Below, one piece after another: positions 16,364-25,454 of a stretch of DNA of 36,656 nt. The stretch comes from Parabacteroides sp. (lineage in GTDB: Bacteria > Bacteroidota > Bacteroidia > Bacteroidales > Tannerellaceae): positions 1 to 36,656 of the forward strand of contig DXVO01000015.1 of the NCBI GenBank assembly GCA_019417325.1, written 5' to 3'. The stretch's first letter is position 1. The number at the start of each line of letters is the position of its first letter. Both the position numbers and the translations under genes were made by a program. The notes below the pieces were generated by a model, which made no database searches, had not been told where the DNA came from, and worked only from the letters and a program-made list of their open reading frames with translations.

Positions 16364-19300
16364 TTAAAAATTCATTCTTACACCAAAAGTCCAGGTTCGA
16401 GGCGTAGGATAAGCACCTATATCCACACCACTGTTTATATCTACACTGTTTCCGCTACCTGCAAATGCAGAGCTGGACGGGTCGAAACCTTTATAGCTCG
16501 TAATTGTGAACAGGTTCTGGCAACTTACCGTCAATCTCAAATCAGCGAATTTCACAGTTTTCTTCGGCAGGTTGTATGACAAACTGATATTATCCAAACG
16601 GAAATAATTTGCATTTTCCAACCATTGGGTAGAAGCCGGCTGATATGTATTACCAGTGCTGGTCAACGATGCATATTCTGCACCTGCTCCCACCTTGTCA
16701 AATCCATTAACATAAGCATCGCGTAAAGTAATAAACTTGGAGTCTCCAACCATTGAAGCCATTGTAAAACGAGTCAGGTTCAATTTTTTAGCGCCGAACG
16801 AACCGGTAAAGAATACATTCAGGTCCCAGTTCTTCCAGCTCAACATATTGTTCCATCCCAATGTAAAATCCGGTGTTGATTTACCAATCACGGTACGGTC
16901 ACCAGCATCAATACCACCACTGTTATTCAGGTCGGCATACACATTATTGCCTTTTTCATCCAAGCCTTCCCATACATAGCCATAGAACGAACCGATAGGT
17001 TCTCCAGGTTTCACGATAGTAACTTCTTCAACCATACCATGTGCGGCTGGCGCTCCGTAAAGGAAATCACTGCCTGCCAAAGACAATACTTCGTTCTTAA
17101 TATATGTACCTGTAACTGTAGTCGTCCAGTTCAAATCCTTACCCTGGAAAATATGCCCGGTAATAGAGAAATCCAAACCTTTATTACTAATTTCACCGGC
17201 ATTCACCCAATAAGAACCACCTCCATCATAGTAAGGGATTGTTTTCTGCAACAAACCATCAACCGTCTTTTTATAGAAATAGTCCAGAGAAACACTCAAC
17301 CGGCGGTTCAACAGGGAAACATCGAGACCTAAATCCAACTGGCGTGTTTTTTCCCATGTCAAGTCAGGAGTAGCAAGTGATTCGCTCCAATATCCCGTAT
17401 AATAATTCGTGCTGCCAAAACCATAGCTTACCCGCTTCATCAAACCTAATGTTTCATACGGGTCGATAGCTTGGTTACCCACCAAACCGAAGCTGGCACG
17501 TATTTTGGCATCCTGGAACACATGTTGTTTCTTCATAAAGGCCTCATTACCCAAACTCCATGCAACAGCCACGGATGGGAAATATCCCCACTTTTTGTTC
17601 TGGAACTTAGAAGAACCGTCGGCACGGAAAGTGGCAGTCAGCATATAACGGTCTGCATAATTATACATAGCACGGCCTACGCCGGACATCAACCCCCATT
17701 TATAATATTTATTTTCAAACTGATGTGAAGTAGCCATATTCACATCCCACCAGCCAACACTTTCTGTCAGCAGGCTTTTACCCGTAACCGACAGGTAGCG
17801 TCCTTCCGTAGAAGTTGCTTCATATACGCCTGTTACCGTAAGTGAATGGTCATTCCATTTGCCCATATAAGTCAGGTTATTCGAACTCTGCAACATCAAA
17901 CGGTATGTATCGCCATTCCCCATTCCGCTTGCGGTTTCCACCTTTTTCGTGCTGAATGAATAATTTTTCTCATCATTATAGTCGATACCGTTAGTTGTAG
18001 TAAATGTCAAGCCCGGCAGAATGTTGAAACGCAAATCTAACCGTCCGTTTACAACGTCATTCAAATACTCGCTGCTTTCCAGCTTAAGTTTTCCTTTTGG
18101 ATTAGCAGCAATCGAGTTATATGGGTCCCAGGTATAATTGCCATGGTCGTCCATCATAGTCATTGTCGGCGAATAATTCAAGGCAATCCATACAGGGTTT
18201 CCCTTTCCCATACTGAAATCATTCCCCTTACGCAGGTTATGGGAAGCATTAACATCTGCTGTTACGTGTAACCAGCTCGTTACATCGGAAGTAACATTGG
18301 CACGAACCTGATACCGTTTGTTGGAAGTTTCGTCTACAACTCCCTGCTGTCCCATATAGTTCGCAGAAAGATAATACTGAACATCCTTATTACCATTGGA
18401 AATAGCTAATTTATAGTTCTGCGTTACGCCTGTGCGGAAAATCTCATCTTGCCAATCGATACCGGCTGTCCCGTTTTTATAAGCATTCATTTCTTCTTCC
18501 GTGAACGCATTCGGGAATTTGATTTCTCTTAAAGCCGTAGCGTATTCATAAGGACTCAGGATATCATATTTATGATAAACGGAAGAAACGCCCACCTGTG
18601 CATCGAAAGTAATTTCCCGGTGATTCACCTTACCTGTTTTCGTTGTAATCAAAACAACACCGTTTGAACCTCTTGATCCGTAGATTGCCGTAGAGGAAGC
18701 ATCTTTCAAGACCTGCATAGACTGGATATCATCCGGGTTGATTCCGGTCAGACCACTTTCCCTTACAATTCCGTCGATTACATAAAGCGGATCATTACTA
18801 CGGTTGATAGAGCCGGCTCCACGGATACGAATTTTCACATTGCCTCCCGGAACACTGCTGTTTTCAACCTGTACACCGGATACACGTCCCTGGATAGCAT
18901 CAGACACCTGAGTTATCGGCTGGTCTTTGAAGCTCTTACTATCCATAACAGATACAGAACCTGCCAAATCCGCTTTACGGACAGCACCATACCCCACAAC
19001 GACTACTTCATCCAAAGCCTGGTTATCTTCTTTCAGAACGATATTAAACAAGGCTTGATTGCCGGATGCTATTTCCTGCGGTAAAAAACCAATATAGGAA
19101 ACCTGAATAACAGCCCCTTCCGGCACTTCTTCCAGAGTAAAATTACCATCTGCATCGGTTATACATCCATGAGTTGTACCCTTTACCAGAATATTAGCCC
19201 CCGCAATCGGTCCCATATCGTCTTTTACGGAACCGGAAATCGTACGGAGCTTTTTCTGGTTTTGTTCAGATACGGAAGGTGCATCTTTTTTAGATATGAT

Positions 19301-19612
19301 AATCTGCCGGTTTGAAATCGTATACGTATTATTTGTTCCTTCAAAAACCTGATCGAGAATATTCTCAACCTTTCCGTTTTCCGTATTAACAGATACTTTC
19401 CTGTTTAAGTCTATCGATTTGTCCAAATAGAAAAATATATATTCACTATTTTTCTCAATCCGGTTAAATACATCTCTTACTGTCTGGGAATTCGTTTCCG
19501 CAGACAAATTTGTTCCAATAACAATGAATGCAAAGAAGAAAAAGATTTTAATGGCGCGTATAAGTCTTTTTTGTTTAGATTTACTCTGCCTAAACTTCGA
19601 ATCCTTTTTCAT
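16364..19612 (-). CDS. SusC/RagA TonB-dependent glycan transporter with STN signalling domain
   Basis: A 1,082-residue outer-membrane transporter. After a positively charged leader and signal peptide (to about residue 40) there is an STN domain (about 45-105: TVRDVFNRIEKNSEYIFFYLD). A carboxypeptidase-D-like repeat follows (about 122-205: ISGSVKDDMGPIAGANILVKG), then the family motif LDEVVVVGYGAVRKADLAGS, the plug (ISDAIQGR-type region near 240, DPLYVIDGIV) and a long barrel ending in PRTWTFGVRMNF. The STN domain talks to FecR anti-sigma factors, and one is encoded directly upstream with its sigma factor. Substrate is not deducible from sequence. Confidence 0.95.
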   Translation of the reverse strand: MKKDSKFRQSKSKQKRLIRAIKIFFFFAFIVIGTNLSAETNSQTVRDVFNRIEKNSEYIFFYLDKSIDLNRKVSVNTENGKVENILDQVFEGTNNTYTISNRQIIISKKDAPSVSEQNQKKLRTISGSVKDDMGPIAGANILVKGTTHGCITDADGNFTLEEVPEGAVIQVSYIGFLPQEIASGNQALFNIVLKEDNQALDEVVVVGYGAVRKADLAGSVSVMDSKSFKDQPITQVSDAIQGRVSGVQVENSSVPGGNVKIRIRGAGSINRSNDPLYVIDGIVRESGLTGINPDDIQSMQVLKDASSTAIYGSRGSNGVVLITTKTGKVNHREITFDAQVGVSSVYHKYDILSPYEYATALREIKFPNAFTEEEMNAYKNGTAGIDWQDEIFRTGVTQNYKLAISNGNKDVQYYLSANYMGQQGVVDETSNKRYQVRANVTSDVTSWLHVTADVNASHNLRKGNDFSMGKGNPVWIALNYSPTMTMMDDHGNYTWDPYNSIAANPKGKLKLESSEYLNDVVNGRLDLRFNILPGLTFTTTNGIDYNDEKNYSFSTKKVETASGMGNGDTYRLMLQSSNNLTYMGKWNDHSLTVTGVYEATSTEGRYLSVTGKSLLTESVGWWDVNMATSHQFENKYYKWGLMSGVGRAMYNYADRYMLTATFRADGSSKFQNKKWGYFPSVAVAWSLGNEAFMKKQHVFQDAKIRASFGLVGNQAIDPYETLGLMKRVSYGFGSTNYYTGYWSESLATPDLTWEKTRQLDLGLDVSLLNRRLSVSLDYFYKKTVDGLLQKTIPYYDGGGSYWVNAGEISNKGLDFSITGHIFQGKDLNWTTTVTGTYIKNEVLSLAGSDFLYGAPAAHGMVEEVTIVKPGEPIGSFYGYVWEGLDEKGNNVYADLNNSGGIDAGDRTVIGKSTPDFTLGWNNMLSWKNWDLNVFFTGSFGAKKLNLTRFTMASMVGDSKFITLRDAYVNGFDKVGAGAEYASLTSTGNTYQPASTQWLENANYFRLDNISLSYNLPKKTVKFADLRLTVSCQNLFTITSYKGFDPSSSAFAGSGNSVDINSGVDIGAYPTPRTWTFGVRMNF

Positions 19613-19720
19613 GTTTGTAGTGATTTAAGTTTATAATTTAGTTTAATATTTGTGTTTTCTAATGGAGGGAATACATCGTTGTTTTTCCCTTTAATTTCAT
19701 GGATCCATAATTGATTGGTT

Positions 19721-20920
19721 TTAATGTTTAACAATAAATATATTCTCGTCGTCTTTTTCGATTTTTATCGGAGCCGCTTTTTGCAGGATACCAAAAACAT
19801 CATTAATATCATCCCGTAAATCCAATTTACCACTGCAAACCAATTCCGAAACTTTTGAATCCCAGGAAATGCGGACTCCATAATATTTGCAGAGTTTATT
19901 AAGTATTACACCCAAATATTCATGGTCAAACTGGTAATAACCGTCTTTCCATGCCACATAATCATTGACATCCACCTCTTTTACAGAAGAAATCTTCCTT
20001 CCGTTGTCATACAGATACATTTGATTAGGACTTAATACGGTTTTCTTCTGTCCGTTCACGGCAACATTCACCTTACCATTAACAAGTACGACTTTCTGGT
20101 CCGGTTCATTCTCATAAGCCGACACACCGAATTGTGTACCCAACACCTGTACTTCCATCTGCCGGGTCTTTATAATAAACGGTTTCGCTTCATCATGGCT
20201 TACATCCAAATAAATTTCCCCCTCTACAAATATCTCCCGTTTATTCCCTGCAAACTTTGCCGGATAAATAACTTTTGAACCGGAATTAACCCAGATCTTC
20301 GTACCATCGGCAAGCAATAGCGACGAACGTTTGCCCACAGGCACTATCAATTGGTTGAAAGATTGCACTTCCTCATCTTTCGGCTCTACCTCCACATCCT
20401 CCGAGTTAACGGAAACACCACCTTCTTTCTGATATTCCACAGTCGTTTCTTTTCCGTCAATCGACATGGTTTTATTTTCAGACAATACCAATTGGACATT
20501 TCCGGCAGAATCATCTGTTTGAGGTGCCGAATGAAGAATAGCTTCATAATTAACACCCGGTTCTTCACGCCAAAAAGAATACCAGCTAAAAGTCAGAAGT
20601 AAAAGGATAGTAGCGGCAACCGCCACTCCTGTCCGTATCATGGAGATTTTTTTTCTTTTATTACTAAATTGATTGTTTGCCGACATTATTTGTTCCCACA
20701 CATCTTTTACATCCTCTGAAGACAGGAATACTAAATTCTCAGATTTCTTTATATCATTCAAAAAAGAACGGGCGATTTGCATCTCTTTTGCAAATGACGC
20801 ATCCTTCTCCAGTTCCTTCCAGAAAATGCGGCTTTCCTCATCCGGATGTAGTTCCGATGCCAGAAAGTAATCGTCATTCAACAGTTGTTCGGCGTTATAT
20901 ATTGTATAGTCTTTATCCAT
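19721..20920 (-). CDS. FecR-family anti-sigma factor with DUF4974 domain
   Basis: An inner-membrane signal relay. From ATG at 20920: cytosolic N-terminal sigma-binding part (1-90), one membrane helix (about 95-116, VAVAATILLLLTFSW), then the periplasmic FecR domain (LIVPVGKRSSLLLADGTKIW, VNSGSKVIYPAKF, FVEGEIYLDVSHDEAKPF). The C-terminal domain (YYQFDHEYLGVILNKLCKYY onward) is the DUF4974 type that contacts the STN domain. A GTG start 18 codons upstream (20974) is an alternative. It sits between the sigma gene and SusC, as expected. Confidence 0.92.
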   Translation of the reverse strand: MDKDYTIYNAEQLLNDDYFLASELHPDEESRIFWKELEKDASFAKEMQIARSFLNDIKKSENLVFLSSEDVKDVWEQIMSANNQFSNKRKKISMIRTGVAVAATILLLLTFSWYSFWREEPGVNYEAILHSAPQTDDSAGNVQLVLSENKTMSIDGKETTVEYQKEGGVSVNSEDVEVEPKDEEVQSFNQLIVPVGKRSSLLLADGTKIWVNSGSKVIYPAKFAGNKREIFVEGEIYLDVSHDEAKPFIIKTRQMEVQVLGTQFGVSAYENEPDQKVVLVNGKVNVAVNGQKKTVLSPNQMYLYDNGRKISSVKEVDVNDYVAWKDGYYQFDHEYLGVILNKLCKYYGVRISWDSKVSELVCSGKLDLRDDINDVFGILQKAAPIKIEKDDENIFIVKH

Positions 20921-21008
20921 CTCTTGCGAGTCATATTTATAATAAGGAGACGGCTTCCTATTTTTTATACTCACTTAAAGAGAACTTTTTTTAAAAAAAT
21001 TTCCTATT

Positions 21009-21590
21009 TCAGTAAATCGACAGAATTAGCAAAAACAGTTCCATGGAAACATACGATTTCCTCACTTTCTTCAGAGAACGTTGAATCAGATTCTCTGCCG
21101 ACTGATAATTAAGATCCATCAATACACAAATCTCGTCCATACTTAATTCCTGTATGTACCTGTAATAAATGATTTCTTTTTGGCGTGGTGTCAGGAGGGA
21201 TAATATTTTCTTTACTTCTTTTCGTTGGTTTACATATTGTTCATTATCGATGTACTGCTCCTCAACCGTTGGTATATCCAATGAAAATTGCACGGTTTCC
21301 GGATCAAACGAATCATAAGCAGCTTCTTTGTATAAGGTTTTAATCAAATTATTTTTAAGAGAAACAAATAAGTATAATGAAACATTCTCGGGAACAGCAA
21401 GATGTTCCCGAGATTTATACAGCTGTATAAATACTTCCTGAATAGAGTCTTTGATTATCTCGGTGTTCGAGGTAAAACGAAGACCATATTGAAAGAGTTT
21501 TTGCACATATACCGTATAAAGCCAAGAATAGGCATCATTATCTCCTGAGAGAAACTGCCGCCACTTAATTTCACTTTCACCAACCAACAT
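21009..21590 (-). CDS. ECF sigma-70 factor of the Bacteroides PUL type
   Basis: A 193-residue sigma factor with region 2 (DNDAYSWLYTVYVQKLFQYG, then IIKDSIQEVFIQLYKSRE) and region 4 (LSLLTPRQKEIIYYRYIQEL, then MDEICVLMDLNYQSAENLIQR, a helix-turn-helix). It lies just upstream of its FecR partner, 88 bases to that gene's ATG. When the cognate glycan passes through SusC, the STN-FecR chain should free this factor to transcribe susC onward. Its promoter sequence is not recognisable here. Confidence 0.95.
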   Translation of the reverse strand: MLVGESEIKWRQFLSGDNDAYSWLYTVYVQKLFQYGLRFTSNTEIIKDSIQEVFIQLYKSREHLAVPENVSLYLFVSLKNNLIKTLYKEAAYDSFDPETVQFSLDIPTVEEQYIDNEQYVNQRKEVKKILSLLTPRQKEIIYYRYIQELSMDEICVLMDLNYQSAENLIQRSLKKVRKSYVSMELFLLILSIY

Positions 21591-21670
21591 ATGTGCAAAA
21601 ATATGATAATTTTATGAAAATACAATATAATCAAAGGATATGCATTAAGAACTATATTATTTTAATACAA

Positions 21671-21699
21671 AAGGGAGCAGTTCATAGAACCACCCCCTT
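21671..21699 (-). terminator. Terminator after the phosphodiesterase gene
   Basis: On the minus strand, AAGGGGGTGGTTC and GAACTGCTCCCTT form a 13-bp stem with three G-U pairs and a three-base loop, followed by TTGTATT. The G-U pairs only work on this strand, which supports its direction. It separates the GH16-phosphodiesterase unit from the sigma factor gene. Confidence 0.7.
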
Positions 21700-21751
21700 G
21701 AAGTTTATTGTTTTGTTTCAATTCGCTTTTGGAATACTTACCTAAAGATAC

Positions 21752-22654
21752 TTATTTAAATATTTGTTTCATCGGACGTCCGATCCAAACCTGGGGTTGT
21801 TGTAACCCGAAAATGTAAGCAAGTGTGGAAGCACAGTCAAACTGCATCATGCTTTCCTGAAACTCATATCCTTTTTTAACGCCTTTACCACAGACAATAA
21901 ATGCTGTTTCCATTTCCTGCATGGTTTTGCCGCCATGACCTTTGTTTATTCCACCATGGTCTGCTGTTACAATAAAAATTGTTTCGTCCAACATACCAGC
22001 TTCTTTCACCGCATTTACGATTTCGCCGATATATCCGTCCAATTCCTTCAGCTTAGTGTAATAAGCTGGTGTATCGTGACCGTCAGAGTGTCCTACATGG
22101 TCCGGTTCATCAAATACGATATTTACAAAATTAGGACGTTTGCTTTTTATATAATCTACAGCATAACGGGCAGTCGCCTGGGAAACATTGTTTTTCTCAG
22201 TTACATGCTTGTCATAATTCAGAGCTAACGTATCCACAACATAACGGATTCCGCTCCATTCATAAATACAACCGATTTCAGCTTTTGGATCTGCACGGTG
22301 TAATAAACCGAAGATTGTCGGGAAAATGCCATCTTCATCCAAAACACGCGAAGGTAAATCCGGAGTCTGGGACCCCCATTCCGTATATCCGTGAAGTTCA
22401 GGACATGCTCCCATATACATGGAAGCCCAGTTTACAGCACTTGAAGAGGGAAGCACCGAACGTTTTTTCAATGTATAAGCGCCATCAGCCATCATCTTCT
22501 TCACATTGGGCATATCCGCTTTTTCCACGCTGTAAGCACCCCAACCGTCCAAGCCAATCATTACTACATGTTTTGCTTTTCCTTTAGCGGCAAATCCAGA
22601 GCTAGTGCATAATACAAGAAAAGCCAGCATTAAAATAAATTTTCCTGTTTTCAT
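21752..22654 (-). CDS. Alkaline-phosphatase superfamily phosphodiesterase, exported
   Basis: A 300-residue enzyme with a signal peptide (about 1-22, ending GFAA). Metal and catalytic motifs of nucleotide pyrophosphatase/phosphodiesterases and sulfatase-like enzymes are visible: MIGLDGWG (Asp36), a Ser-rich nucleophile region VLPSSSAVNWASM (about 68-80), FDEPDHVGHSDGH, and VTADHGG with a later KGHGG His. The lack of a formylglycine CxPxR motif argues against a sulfatase. It starts 28 bases after GH16, so the two are co-transcribed. It may remove a phosphoryl or phosphodiester group from the glycan; the true substrate is unknown. Confidence 0.88.
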   Translation of the reverse strand: MKTGKFILMLAFLVLCTSSGFAAKGKAKHVVMIGLDGWGAYSVEKADMPNVKKMMADGAYTLKKRSVLPSSSAVNWASMYMGACPELHGYTEWGSQTPDLPSRVLDEDGIFPTIFGLLHRADPKAEIGCIYEWSGIRYVVDTLALNYDKHVTEKNNVSQATARYAVDYIKSKRPNFVNIVFDEPDHVGHSDGHDTPAYYTKLKELDGYIGEIVNAVKEAGMLDETIFIVTADHGGINKGHGGKTMQEMETAFIVCGKGVKKGYEFQESMMQFDCASTLAYIFGLQQPQVWIGRPMKQIFK

Positions 22655-22682
22655 AATATGTTTTTATAGGTAAATAGATAAA

Positions 22683-23486
22683 TTAATCCTTTTGATAATG
22701 GCGAACCCAGTCCACCCACATTTCTACGGGTAAATCAGTAGAATCAATGCCACCGACCCAAGAACCGCCCAACTGCATATCGATTAACAAATAGTAAGGA
22801 ATATCGAACGGATACTGTCCTTCTTTATCAGTTTTGATACGAGGATAGGCAAATGTACGTAAATTATTGATAAAAAAGACAAGACTATCCGGATACATTT
22901 CTACTGCATAAACGTTAAAATCGTCCGGGGCAATAGAACCAATACCTCCCTGAGGAGGTGTATCTTTTATCCCTTGGATATAAGTATAACCCGAATGAAC
23001 AGTCTGATAGGCAATACTATCTCTATTAAGACGTTCCATAATATCTATCTCACCTCCGTTAGGCCAGTGGTACATATCCGTATCGAAAGGCAGCAACCAA
23101 ATAGCCGGCCAGGCACCGGTAGCACCCTGTAATTTTGCTTTTATCTCCAGGCGCCCGCCATAAAAAGCATGCTTGCCTTTTGTATAAAGACCTCCGGTCA
23201 GATAAGTAGCAGTATCCAAAGAACGGTCCGGGTTTACTATTCCCCGAAGGATAAGGTTCCCATTCTTCATATCATAGCATGCAGCATTATCGGACATAAA
23301 ATTCTGCCAGTCTGCCGTCCCTCGGGGGATTTTGGACCATGTTGCCGTATCGAATCCTTTTTGCTGTTTAAAATCATCTTCCCATACCAGTTTCCATTTG
23401 GCTTCCGAATGATGCGGGATACTTCCACAGAGAAAGAAAAATGTGGCACAGAGGCATGTGGCTATAATACATATTTGTGTTTTCAT
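22683..23486 (-). CDS. Glycoside hydrolase family 16 endo-enzyme
   Basis: A secreted endo-glycanase of about 267 residues. The retaining GH16 motif is GGEIDIMERLN, with nucleophile Glu (EID) and acid/base Glu (IME) flanking the helper Asp. An N-terminal hydrophobic leader (CIIATCLCATFFFLCG) serves as signal or lipoprotein anchor; the lipobox is not canonical. WPAIWLLPFDTDMYHWPNGG and the ending MWVDWVRHYQKD are family-like. A start two codons earlier (ATG at 23492) is equally possible. GH16 covers beta-glucanases, agarases, carrageenases and mucin O-glycan endo-enzymes. The neighbouring sigma-controlled PUL hints at host glycans, but this is inference. Confidence 0.92.
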   Translation of the reverse strand: MKTQICIIATCLCATFFFLCGSIPHHSEAKWKLVWEDDFKQQKGFDTATWSKIPRGTADWQNFMSDNAACYDMKNGNLILRGIVNPDRSLDTATYLTGGLYTKGKHAFYGGRLEIKAKLQGATGAWPAIWLLPFDTDMYHWPNGGEIDIMERLNRDSIAYQTVHSGYTYIQGIKDTPPQGGIGSIAPDDFNVYAVEMYPDSLVFFINNLRTFAYPRIKTDKEGQYPFDIPYYLLIDMQLGGSWVGGIDSTDLPVEMWVDWVRHYQKD

Positions 23487-23573
23487 AGACATTAATTTTG
23501 GTTACAAAAATAATGTTATTTGCTGTAATAGCAGGTTTATTTCAAAAAAGCTTGTATTTAGTGGAAAATACAC

Positions 23574-23629
23574 TAACGGGCGCAGACTTACGCAGGCCTT
23601 ATATTACCTGCTAAAATCTGCGCCCGTTA
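23574..23629. repeat. Long two-part hairpin in the spacer left of the S41 protease gene
   Basis: TAACGGGCGCAGA (23574-23586) and TCTGCGCCCGTTA (23617-23629) are perfect 13-bp inverted arms. Inside, GCAGG (23592-23596) pairs with CCTGC (23607-23611). It lies just downstream of the protease stop codon. There is no T run on the minus strand, so it may be a processing, stability or cruciform element, or a weak terminator. Confidence 0.7.
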
Positions 23630-23645
23630 ATATTTCAGTTATACC

Positions 23646-25403
23646 TTATCCGATTAGTGCGAACGGATTATATCGGTAGGCAAGGTCGCCGCCTTTACCG
23701 GATTTCTTTTCTTCGGTTGCGGGTTTTACATCCACCTTTTCCGGAGTACTCAAAGTTTTATTATATAATTCCTGATTTCCTAAAACTTCCAGTGCCTTAT
23801 CCAGTACTTTGTCATCTTTCAAGTTTTCCATCAAAACACCTTTCTGGAAATAGTAACGTTTAATAATTTCCGAAGCTATTAATTTCTTGACCTGTTCCTT
23901 ATGCAAGTCGAAATCACGTTCCAGATTAGGAGTCAGCTTTTCCTGCAAAGCATTGAATATTGTAGAATCCGCGTCCAGATACCCTTCGAACTTAGCCACA
24001 TCTTTCAGGTTTTTCAATAACTTTTCACTCTGACGGTCGTAAGTGAAGTTCTTCTCTTTAGCAAATTTCTTGAATGCTTCGAAATCCTCATCGGTAATAG
24101 AAAATTCTTCCACCGGAGGGATTGTTTTATGTTTCTGCGCCCAATCGGCTGCAAAATCCAACAATACAAAATCCGTTACCAGGTAATACATCATTGTCGG
24201 GGTATCCGGTTCTTCCACTTCAAACTCAGGACGTATACCACCACCATCACGTACCGGACGTCCCTTGGAAGTATAAAAGACAGAGGTCAGGCTATCAGGG
24301 ATAGCAGCCACACTTCCGTCAGCTTTACGGTGAGTATAATCAATCTGCTGGATACAACGTCCGCTGGGAATATAATATTTGCTCATCGTAATTTTCAGGC
24401 TTCCATTATAAGGCAATTCACGCGGAGACTGTACCAAACCTTTACCAAAAGAGCGTTCGCCAATCAATACGGCACGATCCATATCCTGTAAGGAACCGGA
24501 TACAATTTCAGCAGCAGAAGCAGAGTTCCCGTTAATCAGGACAGCCATCGGCATAACCGTATCGATCGGTTCGTTCGGTGTACGATAGGTACGATCCCAT
24601 TGCTTAAACTTTCCACGGGTGGAAACAACTTCTTTCCCTTTCGGAACAAACATGCCGACAATCTGCGTAGCACTTTCCAGCAAACCGCCGCCATTGTTAC
24701 GCAAATCGAGAATCAGGGACTTGATATGATGATTATTCTTTAAATCTTCAAATGCATTCTTTACTTCCTGCGCACTTTTATCGGTAAAACCTTTCAGGTA
24801 GATATAGCCGATACCATCACCACGAACTCCGTAATAAGTCACCTGATTTTCCAGAATCTGTTTCCGGACCATTTCTACTTCACGCGGTTTCTTTTCAGAC
24901 GGACGCTGTATTTTTAATACCATCTTCGTATTAGGCACCCCCTTCAACAAGGCACTTACTTCATCCGAAGATTTCTTGCTTACGTCTACCGTATCGATTG
25001 CCAATATACGGTCGCCGGGCTTCAAGCCAGCCAACGCAGCAGGCATTCCCTCAAACGGTTCTATAATATAAACACCCCCTTCTTTACGTTCACGGATGTA
25101 AGAACCGATACCACCGTACTCTCCGGTTGTCATAAATTTCAGTTTATCCATTTCCTGCTCCGGAATATATTCCGTATACGGGTCCAAACCACCAAGCATC
25201 GCATCAATTCCGCGGCGTACAGTCTTATCCACATCTATCGAATCGACGTAAAACATCTCCATCTCCTTAACCAGAGCGTTAAAAATGTCAAGGTTCTTAC
25301 TCACTTCAAAACGATTATCTTTCTTCTGAGCCAGTCCCGGCATTGTGCCACCAAGCAGCAACAACAGACCAAACAGGATGATTATCTTTTTTCGTTGCAT
25401 CAT
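23646..25403 (-). CDS. S41 C-terminal processing peptidase (CtpA/Prc-like) with PDZ domain
   Basis: A 585-residue exported serine protease. The signal peptide (1-25) ends GLAQ. A helical N-terminal part contains GLDPYTEYIP (72-81). A PDZ domain (about 95-170: GGIGSYI, then GLKPGDRILAIDTVDVS) precedes the S41 core (about 195-370). The Ser-Lys dyad is Ser296 in NGNSASAAEIV and Lys321 in ERSFGKGLVQ; their 25-residue spacing equals that of D1-protein processing peptidase. A 200-residue C-terminal extension follows. It likely trims C termini of envelope proteins. ATG at 25400 is an alternative start. It lies 50 bases past the kinase gene on the same strand. Confidence 0.93.
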   Translation of the reverse strand: MMQRKKIIILFGLLLLLGGTMPGLAQKKDNRFEVSKNLDIFNALVKEMEMFYVDSIDVDKTVRRGIDAMLGGLDPYTEYIPEQEMDKLKFMTTGEYGGIGSYIRERKEGGVYIIEPFEGMPAALAGLKPGDRILAIDTVDVSKKSSDEVSALLKGVPNTKMVLKIQRPSEKKPREVEMVRKQILENQVTYYGVRGDGIGYIYLKGFTDKSAQEVKNAFEDLKNNHHIKSLILDLRNNGGGLLESATQIVGMFVPKGKEVVSTRGKFKQWDRTYRTPNEPIDTVMPMAVLINGNSASAAEIVSGSLQDMDRAVLIGERSFGKGLVQSPRELPYNGSLKITMSKYYIPSGRCIQQIDYTHRKADGSVAAIPDSLTSVFYTSKGRPVRDGGGIRPEFEVEEPDTPTMMYYLVTDFVLLDFAADWAQKHKTIPPVEEFSITDEDFEAFKKFAKEKNFTYDRQSEKLLKNLKDVAKFEGYLDADSTIFNALQEKLTPNLERDFDLHKEQVKKLIASEIIKRYYFQKGVLMENLKDDKVLDKALEVLGNQELYNKTLSTPEKVDVKPATEEKKSGKGGDLAYRYNPFALIG

Positions 25404-25454
25404 ATAGAGTTAATATGTTAATTAGCGGTGTAAATGTAAAATAATAAACGCAAG

